Source: Streptomyces longhuiensis (GTDB lineage Bacteria; Actinomycetota; Actinomycetes; Streptomycetales; Streptomycetaceae). Taken from it: a stretch of DNA of 64,000 nucleotides. Positions 37,373-44,947 of the stretch are shown here, one piece after another. The stretch is taken from NCBI RefSeq assembly GCF_020616555.1, contig NZ_CP085173.1, forward strand, positions 2,356,001 through 2,420,000. The letters are read 5' to 3'. Below the pieces are notes generated by a model. The model saw only the letters and a list, made by a program, of their open reading frames with translations. It was not told the origin of the DNA and ran no database searches. The stretch's first letter is position 1, and the number at the start of each line of letters is the position of its first letter. The translations under genes and the position numbers were made by a program.

Positions 37373-38149
37373 TCAGACGGACCGCTGGTACGAGCGGAAG
37401 GTGCGGGTCGACAGCCACACCGCCCCGACGGCCAGCACGAGGAGCGCCCCGCCGCGGGTCAGCACGTCGCTCCAGTCCGGGTGGTCGGACATCGCCGAAC
37501 GGCCCGCGACCATCGCCCAGTTGAGCGGGTTGAAGTCGGCTGTGTGCCGCATCCACGACGGCATCTGCGACGGCGCCATGAACGCGGAGGACAGGAAGGT
37601 CAGCGGGAGCAACAGGAACGTGTTGATCCCGATGATCGACTCCCGCTCCCTGACCAGCATGCCCAGCGCGTTCGACAGCGCGCCGAACACCGTGCCGAGG
37701 AGCACCGCGGCGGCGACGAGGATGAGCACTCCGCCCGCCCCGCCCGGCAGTTCGGCCCCGCCGAGAAGGCCGAGCAGCACGATGACGACGGACTGGAGCG
37801 CGGTGACCAGACCGTTGCTCACCACATTGCCGTTCATCAGGGCGCCTCGGCTCACCGGTGTGGTGAGGAACCGGTTGAGCGTGCCGCGCTGGATCTCGTC
37901 GAGCGTCGCCATGCCCGCCCACATGTTGGAGCTGAGCGCGCTCATCACGACGACGCCGGGGATGAGGTAGTCGAGATAGGTCGTGGTCCCGAACCCGCCC
38001 AGCTCGACGACCTTCTTGAACAGGTTGCCGAACAGGAACAGCCAGACCACCGGCTGGATCAGGGTGATCAGCAGATACGCGGGCTGACGCAGGAACACCA
38101 TGAGCTGACGCTGCGTCATGAACCAGGTCTGCGGGATCGCGGTACTCAT
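37373..38149 (-). CDS. ABC-2 type drug-export permease
   Basis: Membrane subunit of a DrrAB-type exporter, 258 residues and six predicted transmembrane helices. It opens with a cytoplasmic helix QTWFMTQRQLMVFLRQPAYL and contains LIQPVVWLFLFGNLF, PGVVVMSALSSNMWAG and LPLTFLSSAFMAPSQMP, all typical of the ABC-2 family. The ATG overlaps the ATPase stop by 4 nt. Together with the DrrA-like ATPase and PadR regulator it forms a regulated export module; substrate unknown. Confidence 0.93.
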   Translation of the reverse strand: MSTAIPQTWFMTQRQLMVFLRQPAYLLITLIQPVVWLFLFGNLFKKVVELGGFGTTTYLDYLIPGVVVMSALSSNMWAGMATLDEIQRGTLNRFLTTPVSRGALMNGNVVSNGLVTALQSVVIVLLGLLGGAELPGGAGGVLILVAAAVLLGTVFGALSNALGMLVRERESIIGINTFLLLPLTFLSSAFMAPSQMPSWMRHTADFNPLNWAMVAGRSAMSDHPDWSDVLTRGGALLVLAVGAVWLSTRTFRSYQRSV

Positions 38150-39174
38150 CGGGCACCTCCGGCGGGGGCGAGGGCGTCGGCGGCGGACGCGTCGAGGGTG
38201 GCGGCCTGCGCCTCGGAGTAGCGGCGGCCTGCGTAGCGGAGATAGACGTCGTCGAGCGAGGGGCGGGCCACGGTGGCGGCCGTGACCGCTACGCCCGCCC
38301 GCTCCAGCGCGCCGAGCAGGGCGGGCACGGCGGCGGCCCCGTCGTCGGCGCGGACACTGACGCGCCGGCCGTCGAACTGGGTCTCGCGCACGCCCGGCAG
38401 CGCGGCGAGCGCGCCCTCCAGCAGCGTGCGGCCCGCGTCCGGGACGGGGGCGTACAGCTCCAGGTGGACGGCGTCCCCGCGCAGTTCACCCTTGAGGCCG
38501 TCGGGGGTGCCCTCGACGACGACATGGCCGCGGTCGACGACGGCGATGCGCTCGGCGAGCCGGTCGGCCTCTTCGAGGTAGTGCGTGGTGAGCAGGATGG
38601 ACAGGCCCTCGTCGCCCGCGAGGCGCGCGATCTCGTCCCACATCGCGGTGCGGGCCTCCGGGTCGAGGCCGGTGGTGGGCTCGTCGAGGAAGAGCACCTC
38701 GGGCCGGTGGACGAGGCCGAGCGCCACGTCGAGGCGGCGCTGCATGCCGCCCGAGTAGCCCTTGACCTGGCGTCCGGCGGCGTCGGAGAGACGGAAGCGG
38801 TCGAGGAGTTCGGCAACGCGCCGGTTCAGGTCCGCTCCGCGCAGGCCGTAGAGCCTGCCCTGGAGCTGGAGGTTCTCGCGGCCGGTGGCGACGGGGTCGG
38901 CGCCGGACTTCTGGGCGACGACACCGATGGCGCGGCGCACCCGGTCGGGGTGCCGCAGCACGTCGTGGCCCGCGACGGTGGCGGTCCCGGAGTCGGGGCG
39001 GGCGAGGGTGGTGAGGATCTTGACGGTGGTGGACTTCCCTGCGCCGTTCGGGCCGAGCAGGCCGAAGACGGTGCCGGGTTCCACGGAGATGTCCATGCCG
39101 CTGAGCGCGGTGACATCGCCGGGATAGGTCTTGACGAGTTGACGCGCCTGCACTGCGGGCGCACGGGTGCTCAT
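38146..39174 (-). CDS. DrrA-like ABC transporter ATPase
   Basis: Nucleotide-binding subunit, 342 residues. Walker A GPNGAGKST, Q-loop region, signature YSGGMQRRLDVALGL, Walker B VLFLDEPTTGLD and THYLEEADRLAERI fit the DrrA subfamily of antibiotic exporters. The C-terminal domain (about 230-320) is the DUF4162-like extension of that group. It is followed by the permease (ATGA overlap). The open reading frame extends upstream past 39174, but the ATG there begins the conserved sequence. A PadR gene lies upstream on the same strand. Confidence 0.93.
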   Translation of the reverse strand: MSTRAPAVQARQLVKTYPGDVTALSGMDISVEPGTVFGLLGPNGAGKSTTVKILTTLARPDSGTATVAGHDVLRHPDRVRRAIGVVAQKSGADPVATGRENLQLQGRLYGLRGADLNRRVAELLDRFRLSDAAGRQVKGYSGGMQRRLDVALGLVHRPEVLFLDEPTTGLDPEARTAMWDEIARLAGDEGLSILLTTHYLEEADRLAERIAVVDRGHVVVEGTPDGLKGELRGDAVHLELYAPVPDAGRTLLEGALAALPGVRETQFDGRRVSVRADDGAAAVPALLGALERAGVAVTAATVARPSLDDVYLRYAGRRYSEAQAATLDASAADALAPAGGAR

Positions 39175-39481
39175 GACGACGGCTCTCCTGTGTGAGCGGA
39201 CGACGGTGGATCCGCTCGCGGGTGTGAGCGGATGACGGCCGATCCACGTGAAGAGCGCCGGGCTATCCTGGGTGTGCCGCACCTCGATCGCCTGGCTCGC
39301 CGCACGGTGGGTCGGTCCGGGGTTCGAGACCCTGGCGGGACTGCTGCAACAGTCCTGCCGGGGTCTGTTTGTCTCTCTCGGCCTGCTTCTCTCCGGGTCC
39401 CTCTTCTCTTCCTGCGGCCGAGCCCCACCGGCTTCCGAGTGGGTCACCGGCTCACGCACGGGCCACCGGCTTCCGTGTGGA

Positions 39482-40129
39482 TCACCGGTCGGGGCGGGTT
39501 TCCTCCAACTCGGCGAATTCCGGAGGGATTTCACCGGTCTCGTGGAACGTCCGCCACTGTCCGACGCCGTCGAGCGTGCCGTCCTTGACCTCCCGCAGGA
39601 AGCCCCGGATCCACTCGGCCTGCGCCTCGACCATGTGCAGCTGATACTCGGTCTCCACGAGGAAGATCCGCGGCAGCGTCTCGTACAGCTTCATGAGTCC
39701 ACCGCGTGCGCTCGCCGCCTGGACCTCGAGCGAGGCGAGGCGCTCCTCCAGCAGTCGCGTCACCTCGTCGGGGTGTATGACCCCCATGAGGGAGAGCGCC
39801 GTCTCGAAGATCGGGTACTCCCGCGCGGGCACGGCGAGCAGGTCGGAGAGCCACTCGAGCGCTTCCTCCCGGCCGTCGTCGGTGATCCCGTAGAGCGTGC
39901 GCTCCGGCCGGTTCCCCTGCCGCTGCACGTCCGCGACCTCGACGAAGCCGTGCTTCTCCAGATTCTGGACGACCGTGTAGAGCGAGCCGTAGTTGATCTT
40001 CGTCGTGGTGTCCTTGCCACGCCGGCGCAGGGTCTGCGCGATCTCGTACGGGTGCATGGGCTTCTCCATGAGCAGCACCATCACCGCGAGGGCCAGCGGA
40101 TTGCCCAGCTTGCGCCGCTTCGTGGCCAC
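39482..40129 (-). CDS. PadR-family repressor of the ABC exporter
   Basis: A 215-residue regulator. The PadR winged helix is at about 8-85: LALAVMVLLMEKPMHPYEIAQTL, then INYGSLYTVVQNLEKHGFVEV and RPERTLYGITDDGREE. A C-terminal helical dimerisation region (Vir_C type) follows. Start is GTG 40129 after a purine-rich GAGGTGAGG. It lies about 300 nt upstream of the exporter ATPase on the same strand. A sharp TTGACG/TATGTT promoter with a TATCGCGATA palindrome overlapping the -10 suggests it represses itself; the exporter is the obvious target. Confidence 0.92.
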   Translation of the reverse strand: MATKRRKLGNPLALAVMVLLMEKPMHPYEIAQTLRRRGKDTTTKINYGSLYTVVQNLEKHGFVEVADVQRQGNRPERTLYGITDDGREEALEWLSDLLAVPAREYPIFETALSLMGVIHPDEVTRLLEERLASLEVQAASARGGLMKLYETLPRIFLVETEYQLHMVEAQAEWIRGFLREVKDGTLDGVGQWRTFHETGEIPPEFAELEETRPDR

Positions 40130-40183
40130 GGACCTCACCTCACCCCTCGCACCCGACACCCCGTATCCGAATATCCGTAGCCG

Positions 40184-40229
40184 AACATATCGCGATAGAC
40201 CATCGGCGTCAACACACGATGTATCGCGA
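40184..40229 (-). promoter_or_regulatory. padR promoter with overlapping palindromic operators
   Basis: Reading leftward: -35 TTGACG (40207-40212), 17-bp spacer, -10 TATGTT (40184-40189). The perfect palindrome TATCGCGATA (40188-40197) overlaps the -10, and a second TATCGCGA copy lies at 40222-40229 upstream of the -35. The layout fits autorepression. Confidence 0.65.
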
Positions 40230-40300
40230 ATGAGGCGGGTGCACAAGAGGCGCGGACCTCGGCGCGGGGATCCGGTGGGGGTGCGCCCGATACGGCCGCG

Positions 40301-40897
40301 TCACGCCTCCGGTCGGCGGTCGCCCTGCACGCGCGCGTGGAGGTGGCAGTCGTGCCAGCCGTCCGCGTGCAGGAGCGCGCTGCGCTTCGTGCCCTCCAGG
40401 GCGAACCCCGACTTGAGGGCGACCCGGCAGGACGCCATGTTGCCGACGGCGTGCTGGAGTTCGAGGCGGTGGAAGCCGATCTCGTCGAGCGCCCAGCGGG
40501 ACAGCGCGGCGACGGCGCGCGGGGCGACACCGGCGCCCCGCGCCGCGGGCAGGACCCAGTACGCGACCTCGGCCAGCCCCTCGTGCAGAGACAGGTAGCG
40601 CAGCGCCGTGCGGCCCACCACCTCGCCGGTGTCCGCCGCGGCGAGGGCCCAGCTGGCCCTCTGCTCGACGTCCCAGGCGTCCCGCCACTCGTTCATCCAG
40701 CCGCGCGCCTCGTCCTCGGACTCCGCGACGCGGGCGTGCCAGCGCTGGATCGTAGGGTCGCGGAACGCCGCGTACACGGCGGGCACGTCGTCGTCCCGCC
40801 AGGGCCTGAGGACGAGGCCGCCCTCGGCCTCGATGGTGGGCTGAGGGCCGCGGGCGAGCGCGCCGGTGGCCAGGACCTGCGGAATCGTGATCGGCAT
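40301..40897 (-). CDS. GNAT acetyltransferase, RimJ/RimL type
   Basis: N-acetyltransferase of 198 residues. The RimJ-like fold is shown by LVLRPWRDDDVPAVYAAF, VGRTALRYLS, AEVAYWVLPAARGAGVAPRAV (the acetyl-CoA loop R/Q-x-x-G-x-G/A equivalent) and the ending IGFHRLELQHAVGN-x-SCRVALKSGF. Substrate is unknown: it could modify ribosomal protein N-termini, small molecules or toxins. The ATG at 40897 was preferred over one 9 nt upstream. Divergent from a pseudouridine synthase gene. Confidence 0.92.
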   Translation of the reverse strand: MPITIPQVLATGALARGPQPTIEAEGGLVLRPWRDDDVPAVYAAFRDPTIQRWHARVAESEDEARGWMNEWRDAWDVEQRASWALAAADTGEVVGRTALRYLSLHEGLAEVAYWVLPAARGAGVAPRAVAALSRWALDEIGFHRLELQHAVGNMASCRVALKSGFALEGTKRSALLHADGWHDCHLHARVQGDRRPEA

Positions 40898-40975
40898 GGG
40901 CCCCATCCTGCCCCCGGCGGCCCGCCTCCGTCCGTGGTTCCCGGGGACCCGCGGCCGCCCGTAGGCTGGGCCGCG

Positions 40976-41950
40976 ATGAGACGTAAGCGGCGCATTCCGC
41001 CCTCCCCGCTGCCGCAGCGCGACGGCATCGACGCCTTCCGGGTCATGCTGCCGCTCGACGGCGCCTGGAGCACGGTGCGCGACCATCTCGTGGAGCGGCT
41101 CGCGGCCGGGCCCGAGATGATCGACGCGATGCTGCGCGAGGGACGGATCGTGGGCGCGGACGGGGCCGCGGTGACGGCGGACGCGCCGTACGCGCCGGGC
41201 GCCTGGATGTGGTTCCACCGCGACCTGGCGCCCGAGGTGCCGGTGCCGTTCCCCATCGGGATCGTGTACCGCGACGAGCACATCGTCGTCGCCGACAAGC
41301 CGCACTTCCTGGCGACGACGCCGCGCGGCAGCCACGTCACCGAGACCGCGCTGGCGCGCCTGCGGCGGGAGTTGGGCCTGCCCGCGCTCGGGCCGGCGCA
41401 CCGGCTCGACCGGCTCACCGCGGGCCTCGTCCTGTTCGTCGTCCGGTCCGAGGAACGCGGCGCGTACCAGACTCTGTTCGGCGACAAGCTCGTACGCAAG
41501 GAGTACGAGGCGGTGGCCGCCCACGACCCGGGAATCGCTCTGCCGAGGACCGTGCGCAGCCGGATCGAGAAGGAGCGCGGGGTGCTCGCCGCGCGCGAAG
41601 TGCCGGGCGCGGAGCCGAACGCGGAGAGCCGGATCGAGCTCGTCGAGCGGCGCGGCGGGCTCGGCCGCTACCGGCTGCTCCCCCACACCGGCCGCACCCA
41701 CCAGCTGCGCGTCCACATGAACGCGCTCGGCCTGCCGATCCTCGGCGACCCGATCTACCCGGTGATCGCCGACGAGGTGGCGCCGGACGACTTCCGCCGC
41801 CCGCTCCAACTCCTCGCCCGGACCCTGGAGTTCAGGGATCCGGTGACGGGCCGGGAGCACCGCTTCGAGAGCGGGCGGACGCTCGACGCCTGGTCGGCGT
41901 ACGAGGAGTGGGCGGGCGGCGGGCCGACGGCGCCCGCGCACCCCTCGTAA
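40976..41950 (+). CDS. RluA-family RNA pseudouridine synthase
   Basis: Converts uridine to pseudouridine in rRNA or tRNA; 324 residues. The catalytic Asp145 lies in AHRLDRLTAGLVLF; YRDEHIVVADKPH and HTGRTHQLRVHMNALGLPILGDPIYP are the other family signatures. No S4 domain is recognisable at the N-terminus. The ATG at 40976 is only 8 nt after TAGGCT, a possible -10, and there is no ribosome-binding site, so the message may be leaderless. The target position is unknown. Confidence 0.93.
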   Translation: MRRKRRIPPSPLPQRDGIDAFRVMLPLDGAWSTVRDHLVERLAAGPEMIDAMLREGRIVGADGAAVTADAPYAPGAWMWFHRDLAPEVPVPFPIGIVYRDEHIVVADKPHFLATTPRGSHVTETALARLRRELGLPALGPAHRLDRLTAGLVLFVVRSEERGAYQTLFGDKLVRKEYEAVAAHDPGIALPRTVRSRIEKERGVLAAREVPGAEPNAESRIELVERRGGLGRYRLLPHTGRTHQLRVHMNALGLPILGDPIYPVIADEVAPDDFRRPLQLLARTLEFRDPVTGREHRFESGRTLDAWSAYEEWAGGGPTAPAHPS

Positions 41951-41968
41951 CGCCTGGGCGCTGCCCGG

Positions 41969-43456
41969 TCAGTAGCCGCGCCACCAGCGCAGGAAACGCC
42001 GCCAGGCGCCCTGCGGCGGTGCGGCGGGCTCCGGGAACGCTGCGGGCGGCTGCTGCTGCGGCTGGGGGGCGGGCGCCGGAGCGGGGGCGGGCGCCGGCGG
42101 GGCGTGCGTCGACACCTGCCATTCGTCGCGCGGCTCCGGGACCGGCCGGATGCCGGGCTTGGCGACGACGTCCTGCGGCGGGCGCGGCTCGAACTTCACC
42201 GGCAGCTCCACCAGGTGCTGCGAGAGGATCGAGGAGCGCCAGCGCAACTCGTGCTCGTGCACCGAGAGTTCGACGTCGGGAAGGCGCATCAGGAGCGCGT
42301 CGACACCGATGTCGGCGATGGCGCGGCCGATGTCCTGTCCGGGACACTCGTGCGGTCCGCCGCCGAAGGCGAGGTGCGAGCGGTTGCCCTGCATGTTGGC
42401 GGACAGGTCGGGCCGTACGACGGGGTCGACGTTGCCGGGCGCGATGCCGAAGATCAGGCCGTCACCCCGGCGGATGTGCCGGCCGCCGAGCTCGGTGTCC
42501 TCCTTGGCGAAGTAGCCGACCATGGCGCTGAACGGCGGCTCGTCCCACAGGGACTGCTCGACCGCCTCGGGCACGGTCATCTGGCCGCCGTTGAGCTGGG
42601 CACGGAAGCGCGGGTCGGTGAGGACCACGCGCAGCACGTTCGCAATGAGGTTGGCCGTCGCCTCGTACGCGGCGATCAGGACGAGGCGCAGGTGCTGGGC
42701 CACCTCGTCGTCGTCGAGCGCGGCGGGCTGGGCGATGAGGTGACTGGTGAAGTCGGCCTCGGGGTGGGCACGGCGGCGGGCGGTGAGCCTGGTGAGGACG
42801 CCCATGATGTATTCGTTGCTCGCGATGGCGGTCTCGGTGCCCTTGATCATGTCGCGGGCGGCCTGCACCATCCGCTCGTTGTACTCCTCGGGCATGCCGA
42901 AGATCCGGCACATCACCATCATCGGCAGATGCTCGGCGAACTGGCTGACGACGTCCGCCTCGCCGGTCTCGCAGATCTTGTTGACCAGTTCGTTCGCGGC
43001 GCGGTTGATGAAGCGCCGCAGGCCCCGGGCCTCGATGGTGCCGATCGCCCCCGTGACCGCGCCGCGCAGCCGCTGGTGGTCGGCGCCCTCGGCGAAGCTG
43101 CAGATGGGCTGCCAGCTGAAGACGGGCGCGAGGGGGTTGGTGGGGGTGACACTGCCGTCGAGGACGGCGTTCCAGTGGCGCGCGTCGCGGTTGAACTGGG
43201 AGGTCGAGCGGACCATGTGCAGGTTCTCGCTGTGCCCGAGGACCGCCCACATCGGCACGTCGTCGTGGATCAGGACGGGGGCGACGGGGCCGTGTTCGGC
43301 GCGCAGCTTCTCGTACACGGCCGCGAGGTCGTCGTCCGCCTCGGGACCGTAGAGCCGGCGCAGGCCGCCGGGGCCCAGGGCGTGGGCCGGGCAGCCGGGC
43401 GGTGGACTGAGCGCGGCCTCGTCCGTGCCGGCGTGGGAGTGGGAGGGAGTCGTCAC
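41969..43456 (-). CDS. cvnE: Conservon cytochrome P450 lacking the ExxR motif
   Basis: P450 of 495 residues, last gene of the conservon. The heme-binding loop FGGGPHECPGQ carries Cys371. The I-helix is AAYEAT (262-267) in place of AGxxT. The K-helix reads EQSLW (300-304) instead of ExxR, a deviation described for the CYP157 family. After the P450 fold, a Pro/Ala/Gln-rich stretch (about 445-485) ends in a basic-aromatic WRRFLRWWRGY, possibly a membrane-surface anchor. By neighbours it matches cvn9/rarE of S. coelicolor and S. griseus, a system affecting aerial growth. Substrate unknown. Confidence 0.92.
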   Translation of the reverse strand: MTTPSHSHAGTDEAALSPPPGCPAHALGPGGLRRLYGPEADDDLAAVYEKLRAEHGPVAPVLIHDDVPMWAVLGHSENLHMVRSTSQFNRDARHWNAVLDGSVTPTNPLAPVFSWQPICSFAEGADHQRLRGAVTGAIGTIEARGLRRFINRAANELVNKICETGEADVVSQFAEHLPMMVMCRIFGMPEEYNERMVQAARDMIKGTETAIASNEYIMGVLTRLTARRRAHPEADFTSHLIAQPAALDDDEVAQHLRLVLIAAYEATANLIANVLRVVLTDPRFRAQLNGGQMTVPEAVEQSLWDEPPFSAMVGYFAKEDTELGGRHIRRGDGLIFGIAPGNVDPVVRPDLSANMQGNRSHLAFGGGPHECPGQDIGRAIADIGVDALLMRLPDVELSVHEHELRWRSSILSQHLVELPVKFEPRPPQDVVAKPGIRPVPEPRDEWQVSTHAPPAPAPAPAPAPQPQQQPPAAFPEPAAPPQGAWRRFLRWWRGY

Positions 43457-43531
43457 GGTGATCGCTCCGGTGTGTGGAAAGTCTGTGTGGAAAAGGCTGT
43501 GTCGAAGAAAGGGCGGCCGGCGCCGGCCGGG

Positions 43532-44164
43532 TCAGACGCGGGCGAGCGCCAGTTCGTGCAGATAGCGCATCAGCGTCATCAGGACGTCCCGGCTTGAGGC
43601 GCGGCGCCGGGCGTCGCACTCGAGGATCGGGACGTCCGGGTCGAGGTCGAGTGCCTGGCGCAGTTCGTCGGCGGGGTAGCGCGGGCCGTCGGGGAAGGCG
43701 TTGTTGGCGATGACGAACGGCACGCCGCGCTCCTCCAGGCGCCCGATCACGTCGAAGCTGACTTCGAGGCGGCGGGTGTCGATGAGCACGACGGCGCCGA
43801 GCGCGCCCTCGAACAGGCCGTTCCACAGGAACCAGAAGCGCTCCTGGCCCGGGGTGCCGAAGAGGTAGAGCACCAGCTCGTCCGTGATGCTGATGCGTCC
43901 GAAGTCCATGGCGACCGTGGTGGCGGTCTTCGTCTCGGAGCCGTAGTTGTCGTCGACTCCGATGCCCGCCTGGGTCATGGTCTCTTCGGTGGTGAGCGGC
44001 CTGATCTCGCTGACGGATCCCACCATCGTGGTCTTGCCCACGCCGAAGCCGCCCACGATGACGACCTTCACCGCGGCCGTGACCGTGTCGGGCAGATGGT
44101 CCTCGCTCCGGGGCCCCGGAATGTGGGGTCCGTCCCGGAGCGTGTCAGAGCTTTTGAAGTCCAT
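43532..44164 (-). CDS. cvnD: Conservon GTPase (CvnD)
   Basis: Small Ras/MglA-like GTPase of 210 residues, acting in a membrane complex with the other conservon proteins. Walker A GGFGVGKT at 38-45, switch region TTVAMDFGR, G3 LFGTPGQERFWF. The G4 position reads IANNAFPDG rather than NKxD, a weak-specificity variant. An extra N-terminal segment of 30 residues precedes the fold. Its start overlaps the DUF742 gene by 20 nt, so the two are tightly coupled. Confidence 0.94.
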   Translation of the reverse strand: MDFKSSDTLRDGPHIPGPRSEDHLPDTVTAAVKVVIVGGFGVGKTTMVGSVSEIRPLTTEETMTQAGIGVDDNYGSETKTATTVAMDFGRISITDELVLYLFGTPGQERFWFLWNGLFEGALGAVVLIDTRRLEVSFDVIGRLEERGVPFVIANNAFPDGPRYPADELRQALDLDPDVPILECDARRRASSRDVLMTLMRYLHELALARV

Positions 44165-44543
44165 GCATCACCGCTTCGAGGAGGGAACGGTCGGCTACGG
44201 CGCCGCGGATGACGGGGGCGCGCGCCTGGACCAGTTCGGCCGCGAGGAGTTCGCCGAGCAGCACGGTGACCACGCTGAACGGCAGACTGAGGTAGGCCGA
44301 GATCTCGGCCGTGGACAGGGGTGACTTGCACAGCCGTAACAGGGCTGCCTGTTCGGGCGGGGCCGCGGGCGGGGGGTCCGCGCGCGCGACGATCAGGGTG
44401 ACCAGGTCGAGCGGCGCGCGCTCGGCCCCCTCGCTGCCACCGGTGATCGTGTACAGGCGTTCGGGGTTGGCGCCCTTGCCGTCCGGCCCGCGGCGTTCGC
44501 GCTGCGGCGGCTCCGCCCGGGAGGGTTGCGGGGGATGCGTCAT
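44145..44543 (-). CDS. cvnC: Conservon DUF742 protein (CvnC)
   Basis: A 132-residue DUF742 protein, winged-helix-like but without known DNA binding. The N-terminus is proline and charge rich; the core contains RLYTITGGSEG, ALLRLCKSPLSTAEISAYLSLPFSVVTVLLGEL and the ending SLLEAVMHGLQKL. It links the roadblock protein (4-nt ATGA overlap upstream) and the GTPase (20-nt overlap downstream). In conservons it is thought to bridge sensor and GTPase. Confidence 0.93.
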   Translation of the reverse strand: MTHPPQPSRAEPPQRERRGPDGKGANPERLYTITGGSEGAERAPLDLVTLIVARADPPPAAPPEQAALLRLCKSPLSTAEISAYLSLPFSVVTVLLGELLAAELVQARAPVIRGAVADRSLLEAVMHGLQKL

Positions 44544-44947
44544 ACGGTCTGCCCGTTGCGCCGGGGCGGACTGGTGAGGTGTGCGCCGATGCGTACGACG
44601 AGGTCGCGCATGCGGTTGCTGATGAGTCCGGCGTCCACGTGGGCGTCGGCGAGGACCGCGAGGTACGCGCCCTTGCCCGCGGCCATGAGGTAGAAGAACC
44701 CACCGCTGACCTCGATGATGACCATGCTCATCCGGCCGTCGCTGTCCGGGATCTCGCTGGCCACCGCGGTGGCGAGGCTCTGGAGTCCGGCGCAGGCGGC
44801 GGCGATGCGGTCGGCCGCGTCGGGGTCTCCGCCGTAGCGGGCGATGCGCAGGCCGTCCGCGGAGAGCACCACGACCTGCCGGGTCTGAGGCACGCCGTCG
44901 GCGAGCTCCTTGAGCATCCAGTCGAAGTTTGCCCTTTGCTGGATCAC
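44540..44947 (-). CDS. cvnB: Conservon roadblock/LC7 protein (CvnB)
   Basis: Roadblock/LC7 domain protein of 135 residues, the GTPase-regulating partner in conservons. Typical segments: FDWMLKELADGVPQTRQVVVLSADGLRIA, then DGRMSMVIIEVSGGFFYLMAAGKGAYLAVLA. Its ATG overlaps the kinase stop and its stop overlaps the cvnC start, both by ATGA. MglB-like activation of the adjacent GTPase is expected from the family. Confidence 0.94.
   Translation of the reverse strand: MIQQRANFDWMLKELADGVPQTRQVVVLSADGLRIARYGGDPDAADRIAAACAGLQSLATAVASEIPDSDGRMSMVIIEVSGGFFYLMAAGKGAYLAVLADAHVDAGLISNRMRDLVVRIGAHLTSPPRRNGQTV

Noticed and set aside
43690..43720. The conservon GTPase as inactive because G4 is ANNA rather than NKxD
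   Set aside because: Conservon GTPases commonly deviate at G4, and Walker A and G3 are intact, so loss of GTP binding should not be inferred.
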